Origin: Salinibacterium sp.
GTDB taxonomy: Bacteria; Actinomycetota; Actinomycetes; Actinomycetales; Microbacteriaceae
Direction: 5' to 3'
DNA: 13,045 nt
Assembly: GCA_025352485.1 (NCBI GenBank)
Contig: JANXTJ010000242.1
Location: 1-13,045, forward strand
The notes beneath the pieces are model-generated. The model was not told where the DNA came from and did not search any database. It saw nothing but the letters and a program-made list of their open reading frames with translations. Position numbers and translations under genes: made by a program. Below, in pieces: positions 1 to 7,895 of this stretch (the first letter of the stretch is position 1; every line of letters starts with the position of its first letter).

Positions 1-598
1 CGACGATCTCCAGCGGAAGCAGACGCACCACCTCTGGCACCTGCACCAACATGCTCACGAAGCGGTTGTAGACGATGTGGATCTCGTCCACGCCACCTTC
101 GCTGGCCGGCTGAATGAACTTGGCGACGAGCGCCGCCCCGATCTCCTGCGCGATCCCGAATTCGGGGGCATCCGTGCCGCCGATCCAGATCTGCTCAGCA
201 GCGCGCTTGCGGAAGGCGAAGTAGCCCACGGCCTTGCGACCCACGAGGTAGTGCACGACCGCTTTGCCCTGAGCGCGCAGCCGAGCGTCAAGCTCGCCCG
301 CCTCGCGCAGCACGTTCGTGTTGAACGCCCCGGCAAGCCCCCGGTCGGAGGAGAAGATCACAATCGCGGCGCGCTCGATTTTCTCGGGCTCTGTCGTGAG
401 GATGTGATCGACGTTCGAGAAAGTCGCGACAGCCGATACGGCACGCGTAACGGCGCGCGAGTATGGGCCGGATGCCGCTACCCGCTGTTGCGCTTTCTGG
501 ATGCGCGAAGCGGAGATGAGCTCCATGGCCCGAGTGATCTTCTTGGTCGTCTGGGCAGACTTGATCTTCTGCCGGTAGACCCGAAGTTGCGCGCCCAT
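1..598 (-). CDS. atpG: ATP synthase F1 subunit gamma, 3' part missing (runs off window)
   Basis: The gamma subunit is the central rotor stalk of F1Fo ATP synthase and couples rotation of the c-ring to the alpha3beta3 head on the cytoplasmic side of the membrane. The ATG at 596-598 opens a frame beginning MGAQLRVYRQKIKSAQTTKK, followed by ITRAMELISASRIQKAQ, the highly conserved N-terminal coiled-coil helix of the family. About 199 residues lie in the window. They include the mid-domain stretch VIFSSDRGLAGAFN, typical of gamma subunits. The usual length is close to 300 residues, so roughly the last third, including the C-terminal coiled-coil helix, lies beyond position 1. The start codon is only 3 nt downstream of the atpA stop, so translation is probably coupled to atpA. 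No frameshift or lost motif is visible in the part present. Identity is secure. Confidence 0.97.
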   Translation of the reverse strand, partial: MGAQLRVYRQKIKSAQTTKKITRAMELISASRIQKAQQRVAASGPYSRAVTRAVSAVATFSNVDHILTTEPEKIERAAIVIFSSDRGLAGAFNTNVLREAGELDARLRAQGKAVVHYLVGRKAVGYFAFRKRAAEQIWIGGTDAPEFGIAQEIGAALVAKFIQPASEGGVDEIHIVYNRFVSMLVQVPEVVRLLPLEIV

Positions 599-601
599 AG
601 G

Positions 602-2245
<1,644 letters not shown>

Positions 2246-2278
2246 TGTTTTCCCTTTTCGTGACGGCGGTGGGCGAGC

Positions 2279-3070
2279 TTAGCTCGCGAGACGAGGTCGA
2301 AGATCCGCTAGGCGGCTGGCGATGGAGCCATCGGTGACCTCGTCACCGATCTGCACCCGCATGCCGCCGAGGATGCTCGGATCGACGATCTGATTGATCC
2401 GGATTGTGGTGCCCTGCTGTGCAGACAATGCGGTCGCGAGGCGTTGCGCCTGCGCGGTCGTGAGCGGTGCTGCGACCGTCACGGTGGCAATCGATTGGTT
2501 TGACTCTTCGGCCACAATCGTGGCGGCAAAGCGGATAAGCCCGGCGATGCGTCGCCCACTCGGTCGGCCGATAAGGGCGCTCAGGATCGCCACGGTCTGG
2601 GCGCTTGCCCTGTCACCGAGCAGGTTTACCACGAGGGCAACCTTGCCTGCCGTCGCCCCGAGCCTGCTGCCCAGCGCGAGTTCGAGGTCGGGGTCTGATG
2701 TCACCGCGGTCGAAAACGCGAAGAGCTCGTCGTCGATCGACACGCTCTTCGGGGCCGAAGCTGCTAGCGCACGGATGCCCAGCCGCTCGATCCCGGAGAC
2801 GAGATCGTCTTCGCTCGACCAGCGTTGACTCGCCGCAGACTCAAGCACTGCCTTCGCCGCCGGCGTGTAGCGGCCGAACACTGCCGCGACAATCGACCTG
2901 CGGTTTTCTACCGGAGCGGTGTCGTCGGCGAGTGCCGAGCGCAGCGCTGCGGAGTGGTCGACAACGAGCGCGGCGGCAAGTAACTGCTCACCCGTGGCGA
3001 AGTCGATCGCCCCCTGCGCCGCCAGCGTGGCGGTAGCCGCGCCGAGCGCTTCTCGTGTCGCTGAGCCCAT
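2279..3070 (-). CDS. atpH: ATP synthase F1 subunit delta
   Basis: This 263-residue protein is the delta (OSCP-type) subunit, which links the top of the F1 head to the peripheral stalk b subunits. The N-terminal helical domain begins MGSATREALGAATATLAAQG. The C-terminal part holds the family-typical stretch ATVTVAAPLTTAQAQRLATA, then IRINQIVDPSILGGMRVQIG, the conserved IDPSLIGG-type motif. At 263 residues it is longer than the about 180 residues of E. coli delta, as is usual in Actinobacteria. The ATG at 3068-3070 starts 2 nt after the atpF stop, so translational coupling is likely. Unlike in mycobacteria, where b and delta are fused in one polypeptide, here atpF and atpH are separate genes. 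Identity rests on the C-terminal motif and on position. Confidence 0.95.
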   Translation of the reverse strand: MGSATREALGAATATLAAQGAIDFATGEQLLAAALVVDHSAALRSALADDTAPVENRRSIVAAVFGRYTPAAKAVLESAASQRWSSEDDLVSGIERLGIRALAASAPKSVSIDDELFAFSTAVTSDPDLELALGSRLGATAGKVALVVNLLGDRASAQTVAILSALIGRPSGRRIAGLIRFAATIVAEESNQSIATVTVAAPLTTAQAQRLATALSAQQGTTIRINQIVDPSILGGMRVQIGDEVTDGSIASRLADLRPRLAS

Positions 3071-3072
3071 GA

Positions 3073-3630
3073 TTACGCCTTTGCCTTTGCTGCGGCGGCT
3101 TCAGAGACCTCGAGATCGGCCAAGAAGCGGTCGACGATGTCGTTGGAGCGCTTGTCGTTGAGGCTCTCGCCAATCACGCCAGAGGCGAGGTCGATCGCGA
3201 TCGCACCGACCTCGGCGCGCAGCGAGACAAACGCACTCTGGCGCTCCGCCTCGATCTGCGCCTGAGCGCTGGTCAGCACGCGTGCCGCATCGGCCTGAGC
3301 CTGCTCCACCAGTTCGGCACGGATCCGCTTGGCATCTTCGCGCGCCTGGTCGCGGATGCCCGCGGCTGCGGTGCGGGCTTCTGCCAGCTGAGTGTTGTAC
3401 TGCTCCAGCGCCTCTTGAGCGCCCGCCTGAGCTTCTTCCGCCCGCTTGATGCCACCCTCGATGGCATCGCGACGCGCATCGAGCGCGGCGTTCAGTCGCG
3501 GTACGACCTTCCAGGTGAAAAACACCAAGACGATGGCGAAAGCGATTGAGCCCCAGATCAGGTCAGGGAGCTGCGGGATCAGCAGACTCGGCGTCGCCTG
3601 CGCGGCTTGCGCTACGAATGCGTTGAGCAC
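3073..3630 (-). CDS. atpF: ATP synthase Fo subunit b
   Basis: The 185-residue b subunit forms the peripheral stalk that holds the F1 head against rotation. One transmembrane helix (about residues 22-42, IPQLPDLIWGSIAFAIVLVF) is followed by a long charged, alanine-rich helix from about residue 45 to 155. This helix, rich in A, E, Q and R, is the dimerising coiled coil expected of the family. The start is GTG at 3628-3630, chosen because a strong AAGGAG ribosome site (3636-3641) lies 7 nt upstream. The C-terminus ends in an Ala/Lys run. The gene follows atpE by 41 nt and precedes atpH by 2 nt. It is a single b gene; no b' copy is visible. Length and topology match the family. Confidence 0.96.
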   Translation of the reverse strand: MLNAFVAQAAQATPSLLIPQLPDLIWGSIAFAIVLVFFTWKVVPRLNAALDARRDAIEGGIKRAEEAQAGAQEALEQYNTQLAEARTAAAGIRDQAREDAKRIRAELVEQAQADAARVLTSAQAQIEAERQSAFVSLRAEVGAIAIDLASGVIGESLNDKRSNDIVDRFLADLEVSEAAAAKAKA

Positions 3631-3671
3631 TCGGACTCCTTAGTGAGTTGTGGTGAGTAAGACGCGGGTGG

Positions 3672-3893
3672 TTACGGTGCGGGGAACGGGATGAAGGCGA
3701 CGGCGATCGCGATGAAGGCCAGGGCCTCCGTCAGCGCAATACCGAGGAACATCAGTCCCTGCAGGCGACCCTGCAGTTCAGGCTGGCGGGCGACCGACTC
3801 GATGGTCTTTCCGACGATGATGCCCACGCCAATACCGGAGCCGATTGCGGCGAGTCCGAAGGCGAGAGGTGCGAGCTGTCCAACAACGTTCAT
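3672..3893 (-). CDS. atpE: ATP synthase Fo subunit c (proteolipid)
   Basis: This 73-residue hairpin of two membrane helices forms the proton-driven c-ring. Helix 1 carries the glycine zipper AAIGSGIGVGIIVG (about residues 15-28). The polar loop is ARQPELQGRL (residues 35-44), with the R-Q-P triplet that contacts gamma and epsilon. Helix 2 carries the ion-binding carboxylate E56 in LGIALTEALAFIAIA. There is no Gln in helix 1 and no Ser/Thr after the Glu, so the sodium-binding pattern is absent and a proton-coupled ring is inferred. The ATG at 3891-3893 has a GAAAGGA ribosome site at 3901-3907, 7 nt away. The product is expected at higher dose than its neighbours because the ring needs many copies. 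Confidence 0.98.
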   Translation of the reverse strand: MNVVGQLAPLAFGLAAIGSGIGVGIIVGKTIESVARQPELQGRLQGLMFLGIALTEALAFIAIAVAFIPFPAP

Positions 3894-3941
3894 TGGTGTT
3901 TCCTTTCAGGGGTGATTACTTGTCCGAGAGACATGACTGAA

Positions 3942-4772
3942 TCAGTGCTCTTCGGCCAGTGCCATCTGGATGTAGATGGCGGCGAGGATGGTGATGACGT
4001 AGGCCTGGAGGGCCGCGACGAACATTTCGAGCAGGGTGAACGCGATTCCGAAAGCAAACGTGCCCACGCCGAGAAGACCGAGGAAGTTTCCGTCTTTCAG
4101 CACGGTGAAGAAGAAGAAGTCGGTTGCCGCGAAGCAGAGCACCAGCAGCATGTGACCGGCCACCATGTTCATCAGCAGTCGCAGCGTCAAAGTGATGGGG
4201 CGCAGGATGAACGTGGAGAGAAACTCGAGCAGGGCCAGGAACGGCGTCAGCGCGATCGGCACGCCCGGCAGGATCAACGCGTTCTTGAAGAAGCGCAGCC
4301 CGTGCCGACGGATGCCCGCGTAGATAAAGAGGAAGTAGGCGACCAACGCCATGATCAGCGGCAGGCCGATCACTGAGGTTCCCGCGATCTGTAAGCCGGG
4401 GATGATGCCGGTGATGTTCATCCCGAGCGTCACGAAAAAGATCGTCATCAGGACGGACATGAAACGCTTGCCGTCTTTCTCGCCGAGCGTTCCGATGATG
4501 ATGTTGTCGCGCACGAAGCCGGTGATGAACTCGAACATGACCTGGCCGCGCGACGGCACGATCTTCATGTTGCGCGTTCCCAGCCAGAACACGAGCACTA
4601 GGAGGACAACAACGAGCAGCCGGATCAGCATGACGCGGTTCAGTTCGAACGGCGTCCCCGCGAAGAGTATGACGCCAGGAAAGAATTCATCGATCGAAGG
4701 TCCATGAAAACCACCGCCGTTTCCGTCACCATCGACGTACGGCAGGAGCGAAAGAAGAGCGGACGTGATCAG
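3942..4772 (-). CDS. atpB: ATP synthase Fo subunit a, probable CTG start
   Basis: Subunit a is the membrane stator that carries the proton half-channels against the c-ring. Several hydrophobic helices are visible, and the essential arginine lies in RPITLTLRLLMNM (R198 in the long form). Further conserved stretches are MNITGIIPGLQIAGTSV and the C-terminal AYVITILAAIYIQMALA. The first in-frame ATG (4629-4631) would start at MLIRLLVV, inside the first membrane helix, and lacks a ribosome site. The open frame continues 47 codons upstream and encodes a family-like N-terminus, ending SIDEFFPGVILFAGTPFELN before that ATG. No ATG, GTG or TTG occurs in that extension. A CTG at 4770-4772 lies 7 nt after an AGGAG site, so I annotate 276 residues with a CTG start. 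The gene's identity is certain; the start is inferred. Confidence 0.93.
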   Translation of the reverse strand: MITSALLSLLPYVDGDGNGGGFHGPSIDEFFPGVILFAGTPFELNRVMLIRLLVVVLLVLVFWLGTRNMKIVPSRGQVMFEFITGFVRDNIIIGTLGEKDGKRFMSVLMTIFFVTLGMNITGIIPGLQIAGTSVIGLPLIMALVAYFLFIYAGIRRHGLRFFKNALILPGVPIALTPFLALLEFLSTFILRPITLTLRLLMNMVAGHMLLVLCFAATDFFFFTVLKDGNFLGLLGVGTFAFGIAFTLLEMFVAALQAYVITILAAIYIQMALAEEH

Positions 4773-4778
4773 TGGAAT

Positions 4779-4784
4779 TCTCCT
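4779..4784 (-). promoter_or_regulatory. Ribosome binding site supporting the atpB CTG start
   Basis: The minus strand reads AGGAGA here, the best match to the 16S rRNA tail in this leader. AGGAG is followed by 7 nt and then an in-frame CTG at 4770-4772, which opens the extended atpB frame. An out-of-frame ATG at 4786-4788 overlaps the site and opens a 20-codon frame with no recognisable product; I regard that one as chance. Confidence 0.65.
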
Positions 4785-4828
4785 GCATCAGGCGTACCAG
4801 AACGGCGCGCTCAGTGGGATGTAGGTCA

Positions 4829-4837
4829 ACCTTAGCA
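4829..4837 (-). promoter_or_regulatory. Candidate extended -10 promoter upstream of atpB
   Basis: The minus strand reads TGCTAAGGT, matching the extended -10 pattern TGnTAnnnT of housekeeping sigma factors. No convincing -35 hexamer lies 16-18 nt upstream. Transcription from here would start near 4822 and give a leader of about 50 nt before the atpB start. It lies in the only sizeable gap (97 nt) between the atpI-like gene and atpB. Together with read-through from sua5-wecA-atpI it could set the level of the atp genes. This is a sequence match only, without experimental support. Confidence 0.35.
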
Positions 4838-4869
4838 AAACTCTGCGGGGCCTTTGACCGGTCGATGCT

Positions 4870-5337
4870 CTAAGAATCGGGGTTCTTGACCGTTTCTGAC
4901 CTGGGCGCCGGCCCCGGCAACTCGATGTCACCGACGTAGGGCACGCGGGCACCGGCGAGGGCCACCACATCGGCGATCAGCGAGCCGATCACCGCCGCAA
5001 TCATTGCGACGAAGAAGACATATGGGCTCATCCACGGTTGGCCGCGAACGAGCACCAAGATCACGATGAAGACGACGAACTTGAGCCCCCACATGCCCAC
5101 CACGATGCCGAAGTAGAGCGGGCTGCCCGGCTTGTCACGGGTGACACGGGCGGCCAGCACGACGCTCAGAGCCGTGAAGCCCATGAACAGCGCGGTGAGC
5201 CCTGCGCCGGTCAGGGCGCTCGCCAACCCGCCGAGGCCGGCGAGGAGATATCCGACAATCGACCCCACAACGGCGATAGCCAGAGTGACGATGGAGCCGA
5301 AGAAAAGCGCTCTGCTGAGGACTGTGGCGGATTTCAT
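4870..5337 (-). CDS. AtpI-like integral membrane protein preceding the atp operon
   Basis: This 155-residue protein has four predicted membrane segments, at about residues 8-34, 38-62, 74-100 and 103-128. The tail is short, Pro-rich and charged, ending SETVKNPDS. Its place directly upstream of atpB matches the small AtpI-like membrane protein found there in Actinobacteria (Rv1303 in M. tuberculosis). AtpI proteins have been linked to c-ring assembly or magnesium handling, but the actinobacterial version is poorly characterised, so I give no gene symbol. The ATG at 5335-5337 overlaps the wecA stop in an ATGA quartet, implying translational coupling. The same frame stays open far upstream, but that part is arginine-rich and antisense-like and overlaps wecA, so it is not coding. 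Confidence is high for a real gene and moderate for the functional label. Confidence 0.85.
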   Translation of the reverse strand: MKSATVLSRALFFGSIVTLAIAVVGSIVGYLLAGLGGLASALTGAGLTALFMGFTALSVVLAARVTRDKPGSPLYFGIVVGMWGLKFVVFIVILVLVRGQPWMSPYVFFVAMIAAVIGSLIADVVALAGARVPYVGDIELPGPAPRSETVKNPDS

Positions 5338-6557
5338 GCGGTCTCCCGGGAATTGTCGTTGTCTTCGGATGCCGCATCGAGCCCGTCGAAACGGGCGACC
5401 TCTGGAGTTTCTTCGTCGGCCGCGGTGGATTGCGCGGCGGCTTCGAGTGCCTTGCTGCGGCTCAGCGGCGCGAGGGTGACGATCGCGCACGCGATGAGGC
5501 CGACCACGATGAAGAGGGTTGCGACCGTGAACGGCACAAACATGTACGCCAGCACGCCGACAGAGACCACCAGCGTCCACCCGTAGAAGATCAATACAGC
5601 GTGCAGGTGCGAATGCCCCATGTCGAGCAGCCGGTGGTGCAGGTGCTTGCGATCGGCAGTGAACGGCGACTTGCCCGCGCGTAGGCGGCGGACGATGGCC
5701 AGCCCAAAGTCGAGCAGCGGCACCACCAGCACCGCGAATGGCAGCAGGATCGGGATGAACGCCGGCAGGAAGTAGGCCGTGAGCTTGTCGTTCTGGCCGA
5801 GCACGCCCGGATCCACTTGGCCGGTTACCGCGATGGCAGAAGCGGCCATCAGCAGGCCCACCAAAAGTGCGCCGGCATCCCCCATAAAGAGTTTGGCTGG
5901 GTGGAAGTTGAGCGGCAGAAAACCGACGCACGCACCGATCAGCACGGCCGTGATGAGCGAGGCGAGGTTGAAATACTCGGTCTGGGCGCGGGACTGCAGC
6001 AGGTAGGTGTAGACGAAGAACACCCCGTTGGCGATCAGCGCGACCCCGGTCACGAGGCCATCGAGGCCGTCGATGAAGTTGATGGCATTCATGACGAGCA
6101 CCACCGCCAGCACCGTGATCGCGAGCGAAATATAGGGCGACACGATGGTGACACCGGCGATCGGCAGGGTGGAGATTTGCACGCCCTGCCAGGCCAGAAA
6201 ACCGGCCGCGATGATCTGGCCGGCGAGCTTGGTCATCCAATCCAGGTCCCAGATGTCGTCGGCGACGCCGATCAGCACAATAATCAGCGCTGCACCGAGA
6301 AGCCCAAACACCTTGCCGGGTTCTGCGAAGACGAGGCTCAGCATCGGAATCTGGGATGCCGCGGCGAATGCCACAACCATGCCGAGGAACATCGCCACAC
6401 CGCCGAGCCGGGGCGTGGGGCGGGTGTGGACATCGCGCTCACGGATCTTTGGGTAGAGCCGGTATCTCGTCGACAACTTCCAGATCAGCACGGCCAGCGC
6501 ATAGGTGACCACCGCGGCGACCCCGGAGACCAGCAGGTAAAAGACTATTCGTGGCAT
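5334..6557 (-). CDS. wecA: WecA/TagO-type polyprenyl-phosphate GlcNAc-1-phosphate transferase
   Basis: A 407-residue membrane enzyme of the MraY/WecA family, which transfers a sugar-1-phosphate from a UDP-sugar to a polyprenyl phosphate and so begins lipid-linked glycan assembly. About ten to eleven hydrophobic helices are present. The conserved cytoplasmic motifs appear in order: HTRPTPRLGG (44-53), the metal-binding ADD at 99-101 followed by D104 and D106, NFIDGLDGL (160-168), FMGDAGALLVG (224-234) and HLHHRLLDMG (305-314). The His-rich last motif separates WecA/TagO types from peptidoglycan MraY. The C-terminal 40 residues are an acidic, probably disordered tail. It overlaps sua5 by 13 nt and the atpI-like gene by 4 nt. 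The M. tuberculosis gene at this position (Rv1302) acts as WecA. The UDP-GlcNAc substrate is inferred from that family placement. Confidence 0.88.
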   Translation of the reverse strand: MPRIVFYLLVSGVAAVVTYALAVLIWKLSTRYRLYPKIRERDVHTRPTPRLGGVAMFLGMVVAFAAASQIPMLSLVFAEPGKVFGLLGAALIIVLIGVADDIWDLDWMTKLAGQIIAAGFLAWQGVQISTLPIAGVTIVSPYISLAITVLAVVLVMNAINFIDGLDGLVTGVALIANGVFFVYTYLLQSRAQTEYFNLASLITAVLIGACVGFLPLNFHPAKLFMGDAGALLVGLLMAASAIAVTGQVDPGVLGQNDKLTAYFLPAFIPILLPFAVLVVPLLDFGLAIVRRLRAGKSPFTADRKHLHHRLLDMGHSHLHAVLIFYGWTLVVSVGVLAYMFVPFTVATLFIVVGLIACAIVTLAPLSRSKALEAAAQSTAADEETPEVARFDGLDAASEDNDNSRETA

Positions 6558-7204
6558 TTATCGGCCCCCACGACGTCGCGGATGTCGGCGGCCGAGATGA
6601 TTCCCTCGCGCACGATTGTCAACTTGCCGCCCGGTCCAAGCAGGCCTGTCGCGTCGATAATCGTCGACGCCACCGTGCCGCCGGGGCCACCATCGAGATA
6701 GACCGCGACGCTCTCGCCGAGCATCTCCTGCGCCTCCCGCGCGGTCGTCGCCGCGGGCCGTCCGGTGAGATTCGCGCTTGACACCGCCAGCGGGCCCGTT
6801 TCGGCGAGGATCTCGAGGGCAATCTTGTTCGCGGGCATCCGCAGCGCGACGGTGCCGCGGGTGTCACCGAGATCCCAAGCCAGCGACGACTGCGCGGGCA
6901 GAATGATGGTCAGCCCGCCCGGCCAAAATGTCGCCACGAGCGCACGCACTTCGTCTGGCACGTTCTCCGCGAGCGCATCCAGAGTCGGGATGCCGGGGAT
7001 CAGCACCGGCGGAGGCGCGGCCCGCGTGCGCCCCTTGGCCTCGACCAGCTTCAGCACGGCCGCTGCATTGAACGCGTCGGCGGCGACACCGTAGACGGTG
7101 TCGGTGGGCATCACCACCAGATCGCCGCGCCCGATGGCCATCCTCGCAAGCCGCATGCCGGTGAGGAGCTCGGCCTCGACCGCGCAGTTGTAGATGGGAG
7201 CCAT
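6545..7204 (-). CDS. Threonylcarbamoyl-AMP synthase, short Sua5/TsaC (YrdC) form
   Basis: The YrdC-domain protein makes threonylcarbamoyl-AMP from threonine, bicarbonate and ATP, the first step of t6A at position 37 of ANN-decoding tRNAs. The ATG at 7202-7204 gives 219 residues; an in-frame ATG eight codons upstream is less likely because it adds the non-homologous MHRYHETV. Family landmarks are PTDTVYGVAAD (33-43), the basic KGRTR segment (57-61), FWPGGLT (93-99) and SSANLTGRPA (142-151). The C-terminal Sua5 domain seen in long forms is absent, so this is the short type. In the basic motif, Thr stands where the usual K-x-R-P pattern has Pro. The 3' end overlaps wecA by 13 nt. Its start faces the first HAD gene across only 40 nt. 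Rv1301 holds the same place in M. tuberculosis. Confidence 0.92.
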   Translation of the reverse strand: MAPIYNCAVEAELLTGMRLARMAIGRGDLVVMPTDTVYGVAADAFNAAAVLKLVEAKGRTRAAPPPVLIPGIPTLDALAENVPDEVRALVATFWPGGLTIILPAQSSLAWDLGDTRGTVALRMPANKIALEILAETGPLAVSSANLTGRPAATTAREAQEMLGESVAVYLDGGPGGTVASTIIDATGLLGPGGKLTIVREGIISAADIRDVVGADKCHE

Positions 7205-7244
7205 GACTGTCTCATGGTACCGGTGCAATCAATGCGAGGATTGG

Positions 7245-7895
7245 GTGCCCGTGGACATCTACTTTTTCGACCTCGACAAGACGCTGTACGCGTACGACTT
7301 TCGATTCCGTCTCCCCGAACTCAGTCGCCTGAGCGGTGCCAGTCAGTACCGCATCGCGAAGTCGTGGTGGGCGGCGGGGCTCGAAGCCCGGGCGGAAGAC
7401 GGCGAATGGCCGACCGTCGACGCATACCTTAACGAATTTGCCACCGTCACCGGCGGCAAACGACTCACCCTTCAGCAGTGGGCGTCCGCCCGAGCCCTCG
7501 CCATGACCCGCATCGACGGCAGCATTGCGGCGCTGCGCCGGGCCGCCGAACTGGGCGCTGTGTCGCTGCTCTCCAACAATCCGTCGCCGATGGCCGCCGC
7601 CCTGCCGCTTCTCGCCCCCGACGTCGCCGAGATCCTCGGGCCTAACGTGTTGATCAGCTTCATGCTCAAAGCCCGTAAGCCCGACCCAGAAATCTTTCGG
7701 CTCGCACTGGCCCACTACGGCGCCGCCCCGGATGATGCCTTCCTCGCCGACGACTCGGCAGCCAACGTTCTCGGGGCAAGGGCCGCGGGGCTCACCGCCC
7801 ACCAGCTGCTCTCCCCCGGCGCGGTGCCGCAGACCGAGGCGCTGCTGCGCGCCATCGAAGACTTCGCAGCCCGCCCCGCGAGAGGCACATCGTGA
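7245..7895 (+). CDS. HAD-superfamily (subfamily IA) hydrolase, first of tandem pair
   Basis: A 216-residue HAD hydrolase; these enzymes remove phosphate from small molecules through an aspartyl-phosphate intermediate. All four motifs are present: nucleophile and acid D9/D11 in FFDLDKTLY, S110 in LLSNN, K145 in ARKPDP and D169/D170 in FLADD. A helical cap domain (about residues 16-95) sits between motifs I and II. Start choice: GTG at 7245 lies 5 nt after GAGG (7236-7239) and gives the same spacing to the nucleophile as the neighbouring paralogue; GTG at 7251 is the alternative. An ATG at 7194 would overlap the sua5 start and adds an unrelated leader. The tail overlaps the next gene by 4 nt. 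The substrate cannot be read from the sequence; nucleotidase-like subfamily IA members share the FDLDxTLY motif. Base composition resembles the neighbours. Confidence 0.88.
   Translation: MPVDIYFFDLDKTLYAYDFRFRLPELSRLSGASQYRIAKSWWAAGLEARAEDGEWPTVDAYLNEFATVTGGKRLTLQQWASARALAMTRIDGSIAALRRAAELGAVSLLSNNPSPMAAALPLLAPDVAEILGPNVLISFMLKARKPDPEIFRLALAHYGAAPDDAFLADDSAANVLGARAAGLTAHQLLSPGAVPQTEALLRAIEDFAARPARGTS

Noticed and set aside
4821..4837. DtxR-type iron box suggested by the AACCTTAG string
   Set aside because: Only half of the palindromic consensus is approximated, and no iron-related gene is nearby.
4870..6240. A 456-codon minus-strand frame joining the atpI-like gene to upstream sequence
   Set aside because: The part upstream of 5337 is an Arg/Pro/His-rich out-of-frame reading of wecA. 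Only the portion from the ATG at 5337 has membrane-protein character.
5817..6701. A 294-codon His/Asp/Glu-rich plus-strand frame
   Set aside because: Antisense to wecA and sua5; its charged composition is the complement of membrane-helix codons.
7194..7244. Upstream ATG start for the first HAD gene, with a CNQC pair in the leader
   Set aside because: It would overlap the sua5 start and adds residues not matched in the paralogue; the later GTG has a ribosome site and equal spacing to the nucleophile.
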